Shown here: positions 53,244 through 64,000 of the stretch, piece by piece
Layout: each line of letters opens with the position of its first letter
Position numbering within the stretch: position 1 is the stretch's first letter
DNA from: Hanleya hanleyi
Taxonomy: Eukaryota; Mollusca; Polyplacophora; Lepidopleurida; Hanleyidae
Reading direction: 5' to 3'
Assembly (NCBI GenBank): GCA_036873755.1
Contig: JAVTVY010020559.1
Span: forward strand, 1-64,000
Length of the DNA: 64,000 nt
Notes under the pieces: model-generated
What the model was told of the DNA's origin: nothing
The model's database searches: none
The model's input: the letters and a program-made list of their open reading frames with translations, nothing else
Program-made: the position numbers and the translations under genes

Positions 53244-53583
53244 TATGGAAAGCCATCAGTGTCATAACTTCTGGTTTTCCACACGTGGTAATTCTATTTT
53301 CCACGTGTGGAAAATACAGCCAATGGTTTGACTGGTAATTGCACGTGTGGAGATTTCGACCAATTGTTCAATCAGGAAATACAACACGTGGAAATTATTT
53401 ACCACGTGTGGAAAATATCCACCTGGAATACCACTCGTGGAAATTATATGTATATAATTTCACTCGTGGTATTTATCATCCTATATGGAAAGCCATCAGT
53501 GTCATAACTTCTGGTTTTTTCACACGTGGTATAATTCTATTTTCCACGTGTGGAAAATACAGCCAATGGTTTGACTGGTAATT
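53244..53583 (+). repeat. direct repeat pair with CACGTG cluster
   Basis: 53244-53340 and 53484-53583 are nearly identical, both with AAGCCATCAGTGTCATAAC and CCACGTGTGGAAAATACAGC. Seven CACGTG palindromes lie between 53282 and 53550. Could be a short tandemly duplicated element or a regulatory cluster in intron 1. Confidence 0.75.
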
Positions 53584-55524
53584 ACAACGAAAAAGCTCTT
53601 GACCCGAACAGTTTGTGTCGGAGGCACTCAGTCGTGGTACGACATCTTCACAAGTCCAGGTAAATCCTAAATCCTCGTAGAGGGTTTACCTGGACCTATT
53701 TGGTGATTCGAATGAGTTCTTGAGACGATGCCTCTAATATACAATCTCGTACATTTCATCCCCCGCGCTTGTTTTGAATTAGCATGTCTTAAATAAAAGC
53801 CTGCATGTGGTTTTTGCTTTGACTTCCGATGTCGATTTCCGTTTGACATCAAATCAGTTTGGCCCGCAATGAAATTGAAACCTGTCACATCTCATACCTC
53901 GCAGCGGATTGGCCTAATCAACCAGCTTAGCGCGTTCACTGATTGGGTTGATTCAGGGGAAACCCCTTCATCTATTTATATCCAGAACTCGTATAGATCG
54001 ATCGATACACTGGCTCGCGAGGATGTGGTACGATAGACACTGGTCAAACAACGCGTGTCGTGCAACCCGTTACCCCCCGGCCCCTCCCTCTCTCCCAACC
54101 CAACCACGTCCATCCAACACGCTGAGCATTGTTGTGACAATGACAGATAGCTCCATCATTTAAAATATTCATTTTGGATCTTCAATATCAGCTACAATCT
54201 ACAGGCTGACAATATACCCAATTTATATTGAATAAGAACACTGACATAGATAAAAATGGACTAGTACATTGGAATGCCTCCGTAACCGAGCAGTACTATT
54301 ATCATGGCATCAGATAGTAAACCTCCTCCTGTGGGATACACCGAGAGTTTAGGACAAACTCTGACAATGGGAGAGGATCGATCAGATGCCGATCGACGGA
54401 TTAATCCATGTTATACATGTTACTTCTCTATATATTACCAACGGGGGGCTATAAGTGCTATATAAACTTACGCTATAGGCGAGATATTGACCCATTTCCC
54501 ATGACAAGCTGGATAAATAATTTACAGCAATATAAACTCGTTGACATATATTGACTCCAGGGCATTATATCACATTACTCAATTTTGGTCCATCTATGAT
54601 ATTGCACTTATCACATTTGGGCCCACTGAACTGCTACCAGTAATGTGACCTCCAGTATATGCCGACATGGCTGTTGGTGGAACCATTATATCTGGTGACA
54701 CGTCGATACATCTAATATCTGCAAATATTATTATATTTATCATGCAAATCTCATTATTTGATAACACCATGACCATGACCATGTTGAACTATTGCCGTCC
54801 TCTCATCACATTGAACTTTGAGTTCTGGTTGCTCAATCTTGGGCTCGGCAACATATTTGTGATGCAGCTCCAAGCCACATATGTTATTTCCAAGTTACCC
54901 AGACGTGACAGAAATACAGCTCACCCAGGCCTATACCTGAGCTTGACCTGCTTCCATTCAATAATAGCCTTTTCAGAACGAACTTTTAGAAGATTGCAGA
55001 ATGACACCAATGATTTGTTATTATATACATATAATGCTGAGAGATAAGGGCGAGTAAAGTTAAGTATAGAGAATCGCGATGATACGAGTATATATGTGTT
55101 TGCGCTGGTGGAGACTTTTTAATATCGAAAACAAAATTGTTGATATCAAAAATAAGCGAGTAAATATCGTGCTGCTCAAAAATAAAATATAACATATTCG
55201 ATGCTGTCCACTGTTGTATTGATATATGGAACTGTCACGGATGCCAGGACTAAAACCATCCACATTGTGAAATTCAGAAACAAAATATTGACTATATTAT
55301 ACACATTCTCTAGCATGAGAGTTCTTTGAAAACGACATTAAATCATATTCACTCACTCTAGGCAAGCCGACTACAGCATAAGTACGCTAATGAAGCTGTG
55401 AACATTACAGCTGCAGAATATATTTCTACAGCTGAGAACGCACACTGAGTATTTATAATCAGATCTGTCATATTCAACGTGACACAAGAAAACGCGAACG
55501 GCAAATTGAGAAGGAATTAAAAAA
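53584..55524. other. intron 1, no gene seen
   Basis: No supported gene. At 55327-55358 a stretch GAAAACGACATTAAATCATA followed by TTCACTCACTC matches the tail of the SINE-like repeat at 59690-59812. Confidence 0.5.
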
Positions 55525-55865
55525 CATGGCAGTGTGACTAACGCCACAAGACCTACGAAGTAGGGTAGGCATTAGGACTCGCACTGAACTCTTGGAAATC
55601 CCCCCGCCCCAAGTTAAAATCCTGCCTATATTGCCCAAGTCAGAATGACCATTGATTTTCATCAAAAATCACTAGAAATTTTCATCATCAGTAGATCAGC
55701 TCAGAACTTGCTGGTAACAGTCCCCAAATGCACCTTCATGCAAAAAATGAAGGTTCTAATGTTAACTGTTCGCCTTATTTTGTCGGCGAAAGGATTCGAA
55801 TGTACTCGCTCACTCACTCACTCACTCACTGACTACCGGACAATTTGCAGATGGTAGCTTACAGA
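55525..55865 (+). repeat. repeat related to 2780-2870, 3655-3760 and 4190-4490
   Basis: 55530-55610 matches 3655-3740 directly, with GTGTGACTAACG, ACCTACGAAGTAGG and AGGCATTAGGACTCG. 55630-55865 is inverted relative to 2780-2870 and 4200-4380. A TCAC microsatellite is at 55809-55830. It ends about 240 bp before exon 2. Confidence 0.7.
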
Positions 55866-56109
55866 TCTGTCCTATTCAACGGGACACAAGAAAACGCGAA
55901 CGGCAAATTGGGAAGGAATTAAAAAAAAGTCTACACTAAATAAACCTCAATCATAGAAGTTCATCAGCGAAATAGCCAAATATTTGGACACTGCGAGCAG
56001 GAGACTTGGGGGAGGTGAAAATAGGGTATCTTACGAGGGCAATCTTCTGGCAGTGATAATTCGGTTATGAGAAGTTATAATATATATTTTTTATGTTATC
56101 TCTTTACAG

Positions 56110-56168
56110 TTTCCGTGTCAATTGCCGGAAATCCAATCCAGCTGGGTCTGTTTGATACGGCGGGTCAG
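56110..56168 (+). CDS. Rho-family GTPase, coding exon 2
   Basis: 59 bp, preceded by a TTTACAG acceptor and followed by a GTGAGA donor. Continues the frame from exon 1 and encodes the strand before switch II, ending at the DTAGQ catalytic Gln (equivalent to Gln61). Confidence 0.9.
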
Positions 56169-56555
56169 GTGAGATTTGATGGGCCTATATAGTAGTATTA
56201 AATAACTCCGGAAGATCGACTCCATTTGTTGAAGTAAAATTCAAAAGTAATGAATATGTGTTGATACTATATAGTTTTCGGACAAATCAAATATATATGA
56301 CTGTACGACTAATATCCTCTTTAATATGAATGACTAATATCGCCATCCATGTTTTCCGAATACATTATATTGCTGCATGTTCCTCATTTACACCATATTT
56401 TTAAAGTCGATACAGCGTAAACCGTACATGACTTGATAATAAAAACTATTTGATAATGATTCATTTTATTTTTTGGTTCATCTGAATTTGACCTGCCATA
56501 TAATTGATCTGTGAAAAAGATGATTATTTTCAATTAATCTTTTTCTTTTTACCAG

Positions 56556-56963
56556 GAAGAGTATCAAGGCTTAAGAATGTTGTCTTACCCTTCGACTAAT
56601 GTGTTTGTGGTGTGTTTTTCAATCGTCAACCCAGAGTCTTATCAAAATGTGGAACAAGTTTGGGCTCCGGAAATACGGCATCACATGCCACAGACTCCAT
56701 TCTTATTGTGTGGAACTCAAATGGACTTGCGCACAGACGAACTAACATTACAAAAATTACAGAAGAAATTACAGAAACCTATTTCCAAAGAACTTGGTAT
56801 GAAATTGGCAAAGAGGCTCGGTGCTATCTGTTATACAGAGTGTTCCTCGTTAACACAGGAGGGACTTAAAGACGTTTTTGACGAAGCCCTTTTAGCAGTA
56901 TTGGAACCCAAATCGAACAAACCTACGAAGAAGAAATCCTGTGGAAAATGTGTAATCATGTGA
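56556..56963 (+). CDS. Rho-family GTPase, coding exon 3 (C-terminus)
   Basis: Preceded by a polypyrimidine tract and ACCAG. Encodes switch [14 protein letters not shown], the guanine-specificity motif GTQMDLR, the Rho insert region, [17 protein letters not shown] and the C-terminal basic tail with a CVIM CAAX box. Switch II differs from the usual Cdc42/Rac DYDRLRPLSYP, and a terminal Met favours farnesylation rather than the geranylgeranylation typical of Cdc42 (family knowledge). Stop at 56963. Confidence 0.92.
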   Translation, partial: EEYQGLRMLSYPSTNVFVVCFSIVNPESYQNVEQVWAPEIRHHMPQTPFLLCGTQMDLRTDELTLQKLQKKLQKPISKELGMKLAKRLGAICYTECSSLTQEGLKDVFDEALLAVLEPKSNKPTKKKSCGKCVIM

Positions 56964-59689
56964 ACAAATTATGATTCTTGTTTTGAAATAGAATTTGACG
57001 ATTGGTCAGATCGACACTTGTTGTCCAGATCGAGGCTTGGTGAACGATTGGTCCAGTCCAGCTCGGAAATATGCATCATCTGTGTAGTCGCGGTTCTACT
57101 AGGAAGTCAACCATGTCTCATGAAAGAAAATGGTACACCACGTTCACTCTGCTATGCCGTTTATATAGCTAGGGTCTATGGCTTGACCATAGCTATGAAG
57201 CTCAGTTCATCATTCGCTATGATGGTTCGACAGTGAATCTGCCAGATTGTGGAATCGTTTAATATAGGACAGATTTGTGTAATCGTTCAATATCTAGGAC
57301 AGATTTGTGTAATCGTTCATTATCTGGGACAGCAACTATGAATTGTGATATCCCTATGCATACTGTATCCAGACAAGTGTATGTGTGTGTAATCTGCATA
57401 ACTGAGCGAGATTACTCCTATTTTGCTCCCGAATCAAAGAAGTGGAGTTACCTGTCATCTGGGTGACTCGCCGGATAGAGGATGGTCCTCCAACACGGAC
57501 AGTTTGACTTAATCTTGTTCATTCGGAGGCGTACACAATTTTCGGGCAAGTAGGTGGGTTGTGGTGTTTCGGAAGACATCCTATTCTTTTTCAACGCGCA
57601 CCTTGAGAGAAGAAATTCCATTGGCTTGGTGGTCGTTATGTAGTTTAGCAGATTTCAATCCAATCCTGTAAAATATAGTGTGATGAAAAATATGCTTCGA
57701 GTTTCACGATTGGGCGAATAAGAGAATATGGCAATGTTCAACGACAGATCTTATCATGTTTATTTTAAATCATCCTCTCTGTTCATTCCACAGTGTATCA
57801 CACTCGGGGACAATGTATATTGCGACTTGACCATGTAAGCCTGCGCGTCGTTCTCCATGACACTTTTGGACGAGGAACATAATAGCAATGCAAATATTTC
57901 GTGTATTTTCGTGTCTTTTTAAAATGGATGTTCAAAATCATATATATTTATTCCATCATATTTTCATACATTCCTGATTTGCATATTTTTTTTTTGCTAT
58001 GTAGGATTCAATAACATTTCATCGTCTGTTAAATCTGTTATCACTTATCAATTTCCCTTGTCAGTTTTATCAAACATCATTTATTTGAAAATAACATGTC
58101 TTGCCTCAACTGTCATATGACTGGTTGATCGCTAGAATATTACCAATCTGATTAAACCTGATTTAAATAAAAAACGCTCCCCATCTTACAAGTCGCTTAG
58201 TAAAGATGTGGAGCGGTTATTGTAGATCTGGATTTAACCAGGTTAGAATATTATATGCCCATATATGGACATTGATCTGACTGTCTGGAAGTATCAGTGT
58301 AAGTATATTTCTTGCCACAATGACTCATTGTTTGTACAGATAACTTAGTGTTTTGTTTACAACCACAGGAAAGTGCTATCGGATTTACATTCCTTGTTTT
58401 TATGTAAACGTACCATTTGTTACGAGATCGTTAGTTTTACCCAACTGTGTTTTGCCTGTAGGCGTAAAGTCTGTCTTGGAGATGCATGGGCATCAGTCTA
58501 CACGAAAAGAAGCAATATGCCTATAACTACAGACATGGAGATATATTTATGAATGGTTAACGTGGAAACTGGCAAACGAATTACGATGATACGTGTAATA
58601 GATATGATAATTTTAATGTTATGTTTTAAATCCGTTTTTTCTCGATACCAGCAAAACAGTTCCTATCCATAAACTTGAACCATCAACATTATAGAATTTT
58701 TACGGCTTGTTCCATTTCGTCTTTCCAACCAATCAAACCCAGCACATGCCTCTTCTGTAGGCTGACGTACTGTCAATGCCAGTCAATCCCTGAAGCCTTC
58801 TCAGAGCACGTTTGGGAAAGATGATGGATAATACGTCATGCATATTTATGAGAGTATACAGGCTGCGTTTGGACAATAATGGTAGCCCGTTCTCTCAAGA
58901 CAAGTTCAGAGCATGAGCGTAGAAATTGGTTTGATGAATGAAGATGCGCCTTCCTTACTTGAACCATTCCGTTTTTACCTAATTTGATTTTCAATGCGTC
59001 ATTCTGTTTTCGTTGCTTACTTGAACTCGTGATCTGCTAAATTGATTGACCTTTGTCAATGATCGGATGAACTGGTGCTGCTTGTATTGATTAACTGTGC
59101 TTTATACTGTTGGAAATTTCTTGCAGAATTTTAGTCAGGTTAGTTGATCTGTAGGCATATGAACAACATCCAATTAAATCATTCGGTGATATTTGATTCA
59201 GTCTCCATGATGTAGACCTATGTATTTCAATCTGATTCTTTATTTTCATAATTGGTGTGGGAAGGCACCTGTGTAATTATATCATGTACCATTATCGATT
59301 CACATACAATGTATATCCTTCCACAACGACCCCGTATCCTTCTTTACATCTGACATTCCAAATCCTTTCACATTGGGATCCCACCTGTGATATATATCGA
59401 TGAACAACTGATTTGTGTTTATAACTCCTATCCCTCTGTATCTGTTATCTTTCCACCTGTGATATCACCTGCGGGTGGTTGGTGGGTGTCCGGTGCGCAC
59501 CAGTTCCTGTTGCTTCAATGAATTTTGCTGAGAAGCAACATGAACTTGATAATGTGATGTCTAGCACTAATATCACTTGTATTTATCGCATCATGTAAGC
59601 GTCCTGTCTTTGTCTTGTGTGCTGTCCTCGGTGTTTTATATGGATGGAGAGTGTCTGGTTCCATGTTGCGTCCAAGATTCTTTCTTTGA
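56964..59689. other. 3' flank of the Rho gene, no further gene seen
   Basis: AT-rich flank. A tandem repeat of about 30 bp (AGATTTGTGTAATCGTTCAA type, two good copies and one diverged) lies at 57245-57332. No other gene recognised. Confidence 0.5.
57245..57332 (+). repeat. 30-bp tandem repeat
   Basis: Units at 57271-57300 and 57301-57330 differ by two bases; a diverged third copy precedes them. Confidence 0.8.
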
Positions 59690-59812
59690 ACCAGCAGGAA
59701 CACAACTTGGATGGGTGGTGCTTTAGTTGGTTCGTCGCGATATGACTGAAATAATATTGAAAACGACGTTAAATCCTATTCACTCACTCACTCACTCACT
59801 CACTCACTCACT
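59690..59812 (+). repeat. SINE-like repeat tail with (CACT)n
   Basis: GCGATATGACTGAAATAATA then GAAAACGACGTTAAATCC, ending in about eight CACT units (59781-59812). This type of tail is widespread in gastropod DNA (my recollection). A second copy of the tail is at 55327-55358. Confidence 0.55.
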
Positions 59813-61764
59813 CGTTGCACACCTATAATATCCTTTTGCATCATTCAGATATCTTTCCATGCGCTCGGCTGTAAACATTCGGAATCTTATATGGCATTTC
59901 AACTCTGGATATTATTAATTTCACATATCTGAAATCGTTCCACAGCGATTATATTTCTACATAATTACGCCATACTTCAATGTAAGTATTCACATCTGAT
60001 ATTTTTGGTGTCGACCTATAATTTAATGTTTCCTGAATATGTCATTGGTGTAAAGAAATAAGTCCCAATTCAATTTATAGCTAATAATGCACTGATCTAG
60101 CCGCCCTGTATCTATAAATACACAGGTCTATCGGAGAGAATCTGTAACGTCTGATCTTCTCAAATTGTATCGAACCTTGTCTACACTACACATTTAGAGA
60201 TCTACACATCCGCTTTAGATGGGCGTCATTTACACTGCTGATATAACCTACATATTTCGGGATGTAAGAGCAGATATGTTATTCGTTCTTGATACTTTTA
60301 ATATCTGTCCATTATGAATCTTTTAATAACATACTTTACATGCAACGGTGTCTTCAGTTATAGATGGATTTTAATAAGTTTTATCATGCGTTACTGAAGG
60401 CTTCAAACATACCCTGTAACAACTAACAAAAGTTGTCAATCTCACCAGCTGGTTATTAATATCAGAGATATAAACTTGTGTATACAAGGAAATAGAAATT
60501 ATAATGTACAGTTGTAGATAATTTTATCACCTTTTTATGTTGAACAGTATTAAAGTTTTATTTATAAGAGTTTGGTTTCGTTTCTTTCGTCTATTAATAG
60601 CAAATGGTAAAATGCACTCGATTATCTACGAACGTTATATTGGTGTTCGAAAGAGCTAAGCTGTCTAATACTATTGGGTTTGTTGATTGTAATGACCTGG
60701 TGCACAAAAACAAAACTTGTTTGTGGAACACAAGCTGATGCTTCCAACGCAGTCCACTTTTAACATGTCTTTTGGTATATCCTACAGTTTGTATTCAACA
60801 CAAACTGATGTTGAACTATTTTACGGAAGCTTGTGTGGAATATATCGCAAACTAGGATATTGTACAAGGTAGTTCTAGCTCCCGCTAACCCGTCGGTCAC
60901 CCGACACCCAGTCACACAGTCTTCCTAGAAAAATTTCGTCGTGTGTCTGAAAGGTTAGATGAAGCTTGGATTATGCATAAGGCTGTGAATGCATAATGCT
61001 TATTATGCATAAGGCTGTGAAGGATGTCGTTCGAGGATGTGTATAGGATATGTCAAAATGTATTTGGGATGTAGAACAACATCGTGCCAATGTAAGATAT
61101 CTTATGCAGGCCACACAGCGTACAGCTTGAACTTGATTGCGAAGGTTGGGTATGATATAACCCAAACAGGTGCTGGGTTTACCACGAACCTCTTTGTAGG
61201 TACGAAATTGGCTAGGATTTGGCTAGGTTTCATTAGCTTTGAAAAAGTTGGAAGTATCTCCAACGAAACGTCAGCTCCCCAGCAATAAAGAAGTTATTGT
61301 ATGTAGGATATTAACGGTTCAAGTTTTTTTGTGATATTGTGTAAGGTTATTTGTGGTACAGGTTACGGTTGTGTAAGGTTATTTGTGGTACAGGATACGG
61401 TTGTGAAAGATTCTAAGGTGGCGTAGGATACTGCAGGTAGAGCAAGAAGGATGTCGCCCGAGGTGGTGGGAGGTAACACAAACTGTGTGTGAGATAGAGC
61501 CCACTGTCATGTAGAATAAGGCCTACAAGGTTTGTGTATGATAAACTGTTGTGTAGGATATTTGCTGCGATTGTGTTTGATATAGATCAAGCTTGGACAT
61601 ATCCCAAGGTACCTAGGATAACCGAATTGGAGCGATATGCAAGAGGTGGGAAAAATTGACTATGTCTGGCGACTAAAAAGCAACCTTATGACTCTACAGA
61701 AAAGCTTGTCTCGGTACCCCACATTCAGACCCGAGAATACGGGGGAGTCTCGGACGTAGCCCTA
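59813..61764. other. intergenic, no gene seen
   Basis: Contains two short direct repeats: TATGCATAAGGCTGTGAA at about 60973-61022 and a 32-bp GTGTAAGGTTATTTGTGGTA-type repeat at about 61340-61402. An 83-codon frame near 61037 has no family match. Confidence 0.5.
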
Positions 61765-61880
61765 GTATCTCAGCAGCGCTTTTATTGCAGCTGTTCATGT
61801 GGAAACTATGAAGTATCCTCACGGTCCCTAGCACCAGCTTAAGCGGAATTAGATACGCCAGCTCGGGAGCTGTGATGATA
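61765..61880 (+). repeat. repeat shared with the ATPase insertion
   Basis: Similar (roughly three quarters by eye) to 35744-35880. Same order of motifs: CGCTTTTATTG, CTGTTCATGTGG, CCCTAGCACC, TTAGATAC, AGCT(G/A)TGATG. Confidence 0.6.
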
Positions 61881-62224
61881 GATCAGCCCAAACAAATAAA
61901 ACTCGGGCTGCATAGCATAACCCAAGTAGAGTCTTGAACACACTTGCAGCCAGTCGATTCCAAGCAAATAATTCGGCAATTCGAATACGCTAAACTGTTT
62001 AATGTAGCGAATGTACCGTGAGAATTATCAAGATCTTTTTCGACCTCCGCGGTTTATAATATCACAAGTCACGCCCCGAGATGATGCCTGAGACGCAGCC
62101 CACATCCTATATTTTTAGACTGGTTATCAGGAAAAGTACCAAACCGAATGGCTTTTATCATTACGGTCAAGCACTGATAGTGGGTTCATGGTTGGATTTT
62201 ATAATAATAAAAATAAGGAGGAAA

Positions 62225-62560
62225 AATTTAAAAACAATTTTTGTAATTATTAATAATACAAACCTTTTAATGCCATAAGCCATAGTCCTTACCGTGTAAG
62301 ATTCCATGCAGAATTTCGATAAATCCAAGCGAAAACGAGGCTCTACCAATCCCACGATGTATTGCTGTCCGCCATCTTCAACCTCACAGTTCCTTTCCGC
62401 AATAGCTGCGGTCGTGGATGAGGCACAGCTATGCGGGAAGGCGGATGTGGACAATTCAGCGCAATGAAAGGTTTGTATTATTAATAATTGCAAAAATTGT
62501 TTTTAATTTTTTTTTCTAATTATTTCATAATACGTAACCTTTCATTGTCATAAGCCAGAA
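62225..62560. repeat. inverted and direct repeats downstream of the recombinase
   Basis: AAAAACAATTTTTGTAATTA at about 62230 is inverted at about 62485-62510, and AACCTTTTAATGCCATAAGCC (62262) recurs almost directly as AACCTTTCATTGTCATAAGC (62538). Complex terminal repeats of this kind accompany DIRS/Ngaro-type elements, but a separate small element is equally possible. Confidence 0.45.
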
Positions 62561-62923
62561 TTCCACAGAAGGTGGAGGGATAGCTGAACTCCTGTGCACA
62601 GATTCACGTATATGCATCGGATTGGTGCCGACGGGTTGATAATGAAGCATACGAACTAAAGGACCAGTCCATGAGCGTTAGGGGTAACCTTGAGCGATGT
62701 TCGCAATCATGACGCAACTGAGGAGATGGCTCATGACACTCGACCAACCGTCTGAGACATAAGGCTAATAACTACTTATTTCCCCAAGGACCAAAAAGTT
62801 GGAGATCAATCATGTACTTCGTATGGAAGTCAGATATATATGAAGAGTTACTCCCTCATGTGAGAAAAAGAGCTAGTTCGGAGGCTGGCCCTGCCGCCCT
62901 CCCCCCCACCTTCTCTTAGCACG
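62561..62923. other. no gene seen
   Basis: Sequence between the repeats and the recombinase pseudogene. A C run is at 62900-62908. Confidence 0.5.
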
Positions 62924-63995
62924 TCAGACCACTATGTGCTGAGCTGCCACTACAGGCCCAAGTAATGACACCCCATCAGCAAGGAAGGCCAGGTCCCTTA
63001 GGTAGAAGACTGAAAATGTACACTCCGGTTTCCAGAAGCAGGAAGCCATAATGTCTTTCACTGGGCTGTTTCTCCAAACTAACTAGGAAGCAGCTAAAGC
63101 TCTGATTTCATGTGATGTAGTCGCACCCGGCAAAGGCGAAGTTTGCTCGGATAAGCCGTATGTCCATTGAATGGTCTGTTTAAGCCATGAAGCGACTGTA
63201 TTTTTAGTTATGCCACGGGTTACACCCGGAAGCAAAGACAGAAACAACAATCTTCTCTGTCCTCTGACTGTATCTGTCCGGAGCAGATAAGCTCGTAAAG
63301 CCCGTACCGGACAAAGTAAATTATCGACGTACTGATCTGTATCTGGAATCAGCGCAGGGACGATGAAATGACGCGTTTCACCAACTCCCCGCTGAGCTGT
63401 CTGATTTTTTGCCAAAAACTCTGGGATTGGTCTCATGGCTTCGCTGGACCAGTCTGGTCGATGAATCAGTGAAGAGCGATCGAGAGCATGCAACTCTGAC
63501 ACTCGATGCTAGGGCAAAGGACAACAAAAACACAGCCTTGTAAGACAAAGCCTTTAAAGACGCCGAAGTCAATGGTTCAAAAGAAGGCTTCTTTAGGGCC
63601 CTCGGTACCACAGACAAATTCCACTTTGGAAAAATGTGTAGCCCCTCGCTCTGTTGGCGATGAAAAGCTCTTGTGAGGTCAGATAAGTCTTTATCTTTGC
63701 CCAAATTGACCCCTGTGGATAAAAGGAGTGTAGATAATCTTTTTACTCGAGATAAAGCCGATCTGTATCCCTCAATAGTAGATGGCCTTAACTTGCGAAC
63801 AGTGAATAGGTTGGATAAAAAATCCGCAGCTATGGGAACAGAGGCACAGTTCGGAACCTCTCCATGGTCCCTACACCAGCTTGCAAAGACTCTCCATTTG
63901 GATTGATAGAGTCTGCTAGTTGTCTCCCGATTAGCCTGGAGGATGGTTGCTGCTGTCTGAGTGGAGAAACCCTTTTGCTGTAAGGATTTCTTCAT
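62924..63995 (-). pseudogene. tyrosine recombinase (DIRS/Ngaro/Crypton-like), broken and partial
   Basis: Runs leftwards from the window edge. N-terminal SAM-like region with STIEGYRSALSRVKRL, catalytic Arg in RVSELHAL, and a second box SHEIRALAAS (H-x-x-R). The frame changes near 63495, and a TAG at 63083 precedes the rest of the C-terminal part with the likely nucleophile Tyr in FYLRDL; that frame ends at 62924. Two lesions make it a pseudogene. No reverse transcriptase is in view, so DIRS, Ngaro and Crypton cannot be separated. Confidence 0.75.
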
Positions 63996-64000
63996 AACTT

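Noticed and set aside
61037..61288. 83-codon frame
   Set aside because: No recognisable domain, no promoter or splice context; compatible with chance.

Overview
The window looks like eukaryotic genomic DNA from a marine lophotrochozoan, most likely a mollusc. The evidence is an intron-split Rho-family GTPase gene, many foldback and MITE-type elements, a 5'-truncated LINE, a tyrosine-recombinase element, and repeats ending in a CACT-tailed 'gacgttaaatcc...ttcactcactcact' motif of the kind common in gastropod genomes. The species assignment is inference. The only host gene recognised is the Rho GTPase (three coding exons, 46097-56963, + strand).

The rest is dominated by Polinton/Maverick-type (adintovirus-like) elements. 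Element 1 (29374-42740, 13,367 bp) has a 6-bp target duplication GTCAAG on both sides, begins 5'-AGTAGTAGG and has 1.1-1.4 kb terminal inverted repeats (TIRs). It carries an integrase with C-terminal chromodomain-like region, an A32/FtsK-type packaging ATPase, major and minor capsid proteins, small PX/pVI-like proteins and an adenain-type protease, plus small accessory genes. No DNA polymerase B is present. Several genes carry small frameshifts or stops, and the ATPase is split by an inserted host repeat. A third, left-truncated Polinton remnant follows (43146-44210).

Element 2 (10064-27302, 17,239 bp) also has a 6-bp target duplication (GTCGTT) and 5'-AGTAGTATG ends, but it has no integrase, ATPase or capsid genes. 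It consists of long TIRs (about 3.6-3.8 kb), a 0.75-kb central palindrome, and six complete or broken copies (five here plus one in element 1, counted together) of a three-C2H2-finger gene whose C-terminal half resembles the region preceding the polymerase in Polinton PolB proteins. Two successive copies arose by tandem amplification of a 3,612-bp unit. Element 2 itself sits inside an older TA-flanked DNA transposon (9819-10063 plus 27309-27565).

The TIRs of elements 1 and 2 share a roughly 150-165-bp tandem unit. Each unit holds the palindrome TGCGCATGCGCA, which matches the NRF1 consensus, and alternates between a form coupled to a TGACGTCA CRE and a form coupled to a GTGGGAA-containing stretch. 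Further in, element 2 has a palindrome-rich, origin-like segment, a tRNA-Leu 5'-half-like sequence and a 21-bp minisatellite, each present four times. This combination (PolB-less capsid Polinton, capsid-less partner with amplified zinc-finger genes, shared NRF1/CRE arrays) is the main candidate for an undescribed system.

Region by region: 1-9800 nested foldback repeats and CpG-containing GA-rich minisatellites; 9819-27565 element 2 in its host transposon; 27780-29148 tandem repeats, a TTAA MITE and a hairpin; 29368-42746 element 1; 42856-44210 foldback, Polinton remnant and a 167-bp tandem repeat; 45932-56963 the Rho gene with an intron full of repeats; 56964-62920 intergenic repeats; 62924-64000 a broken tyrosine recombinase running off the window.
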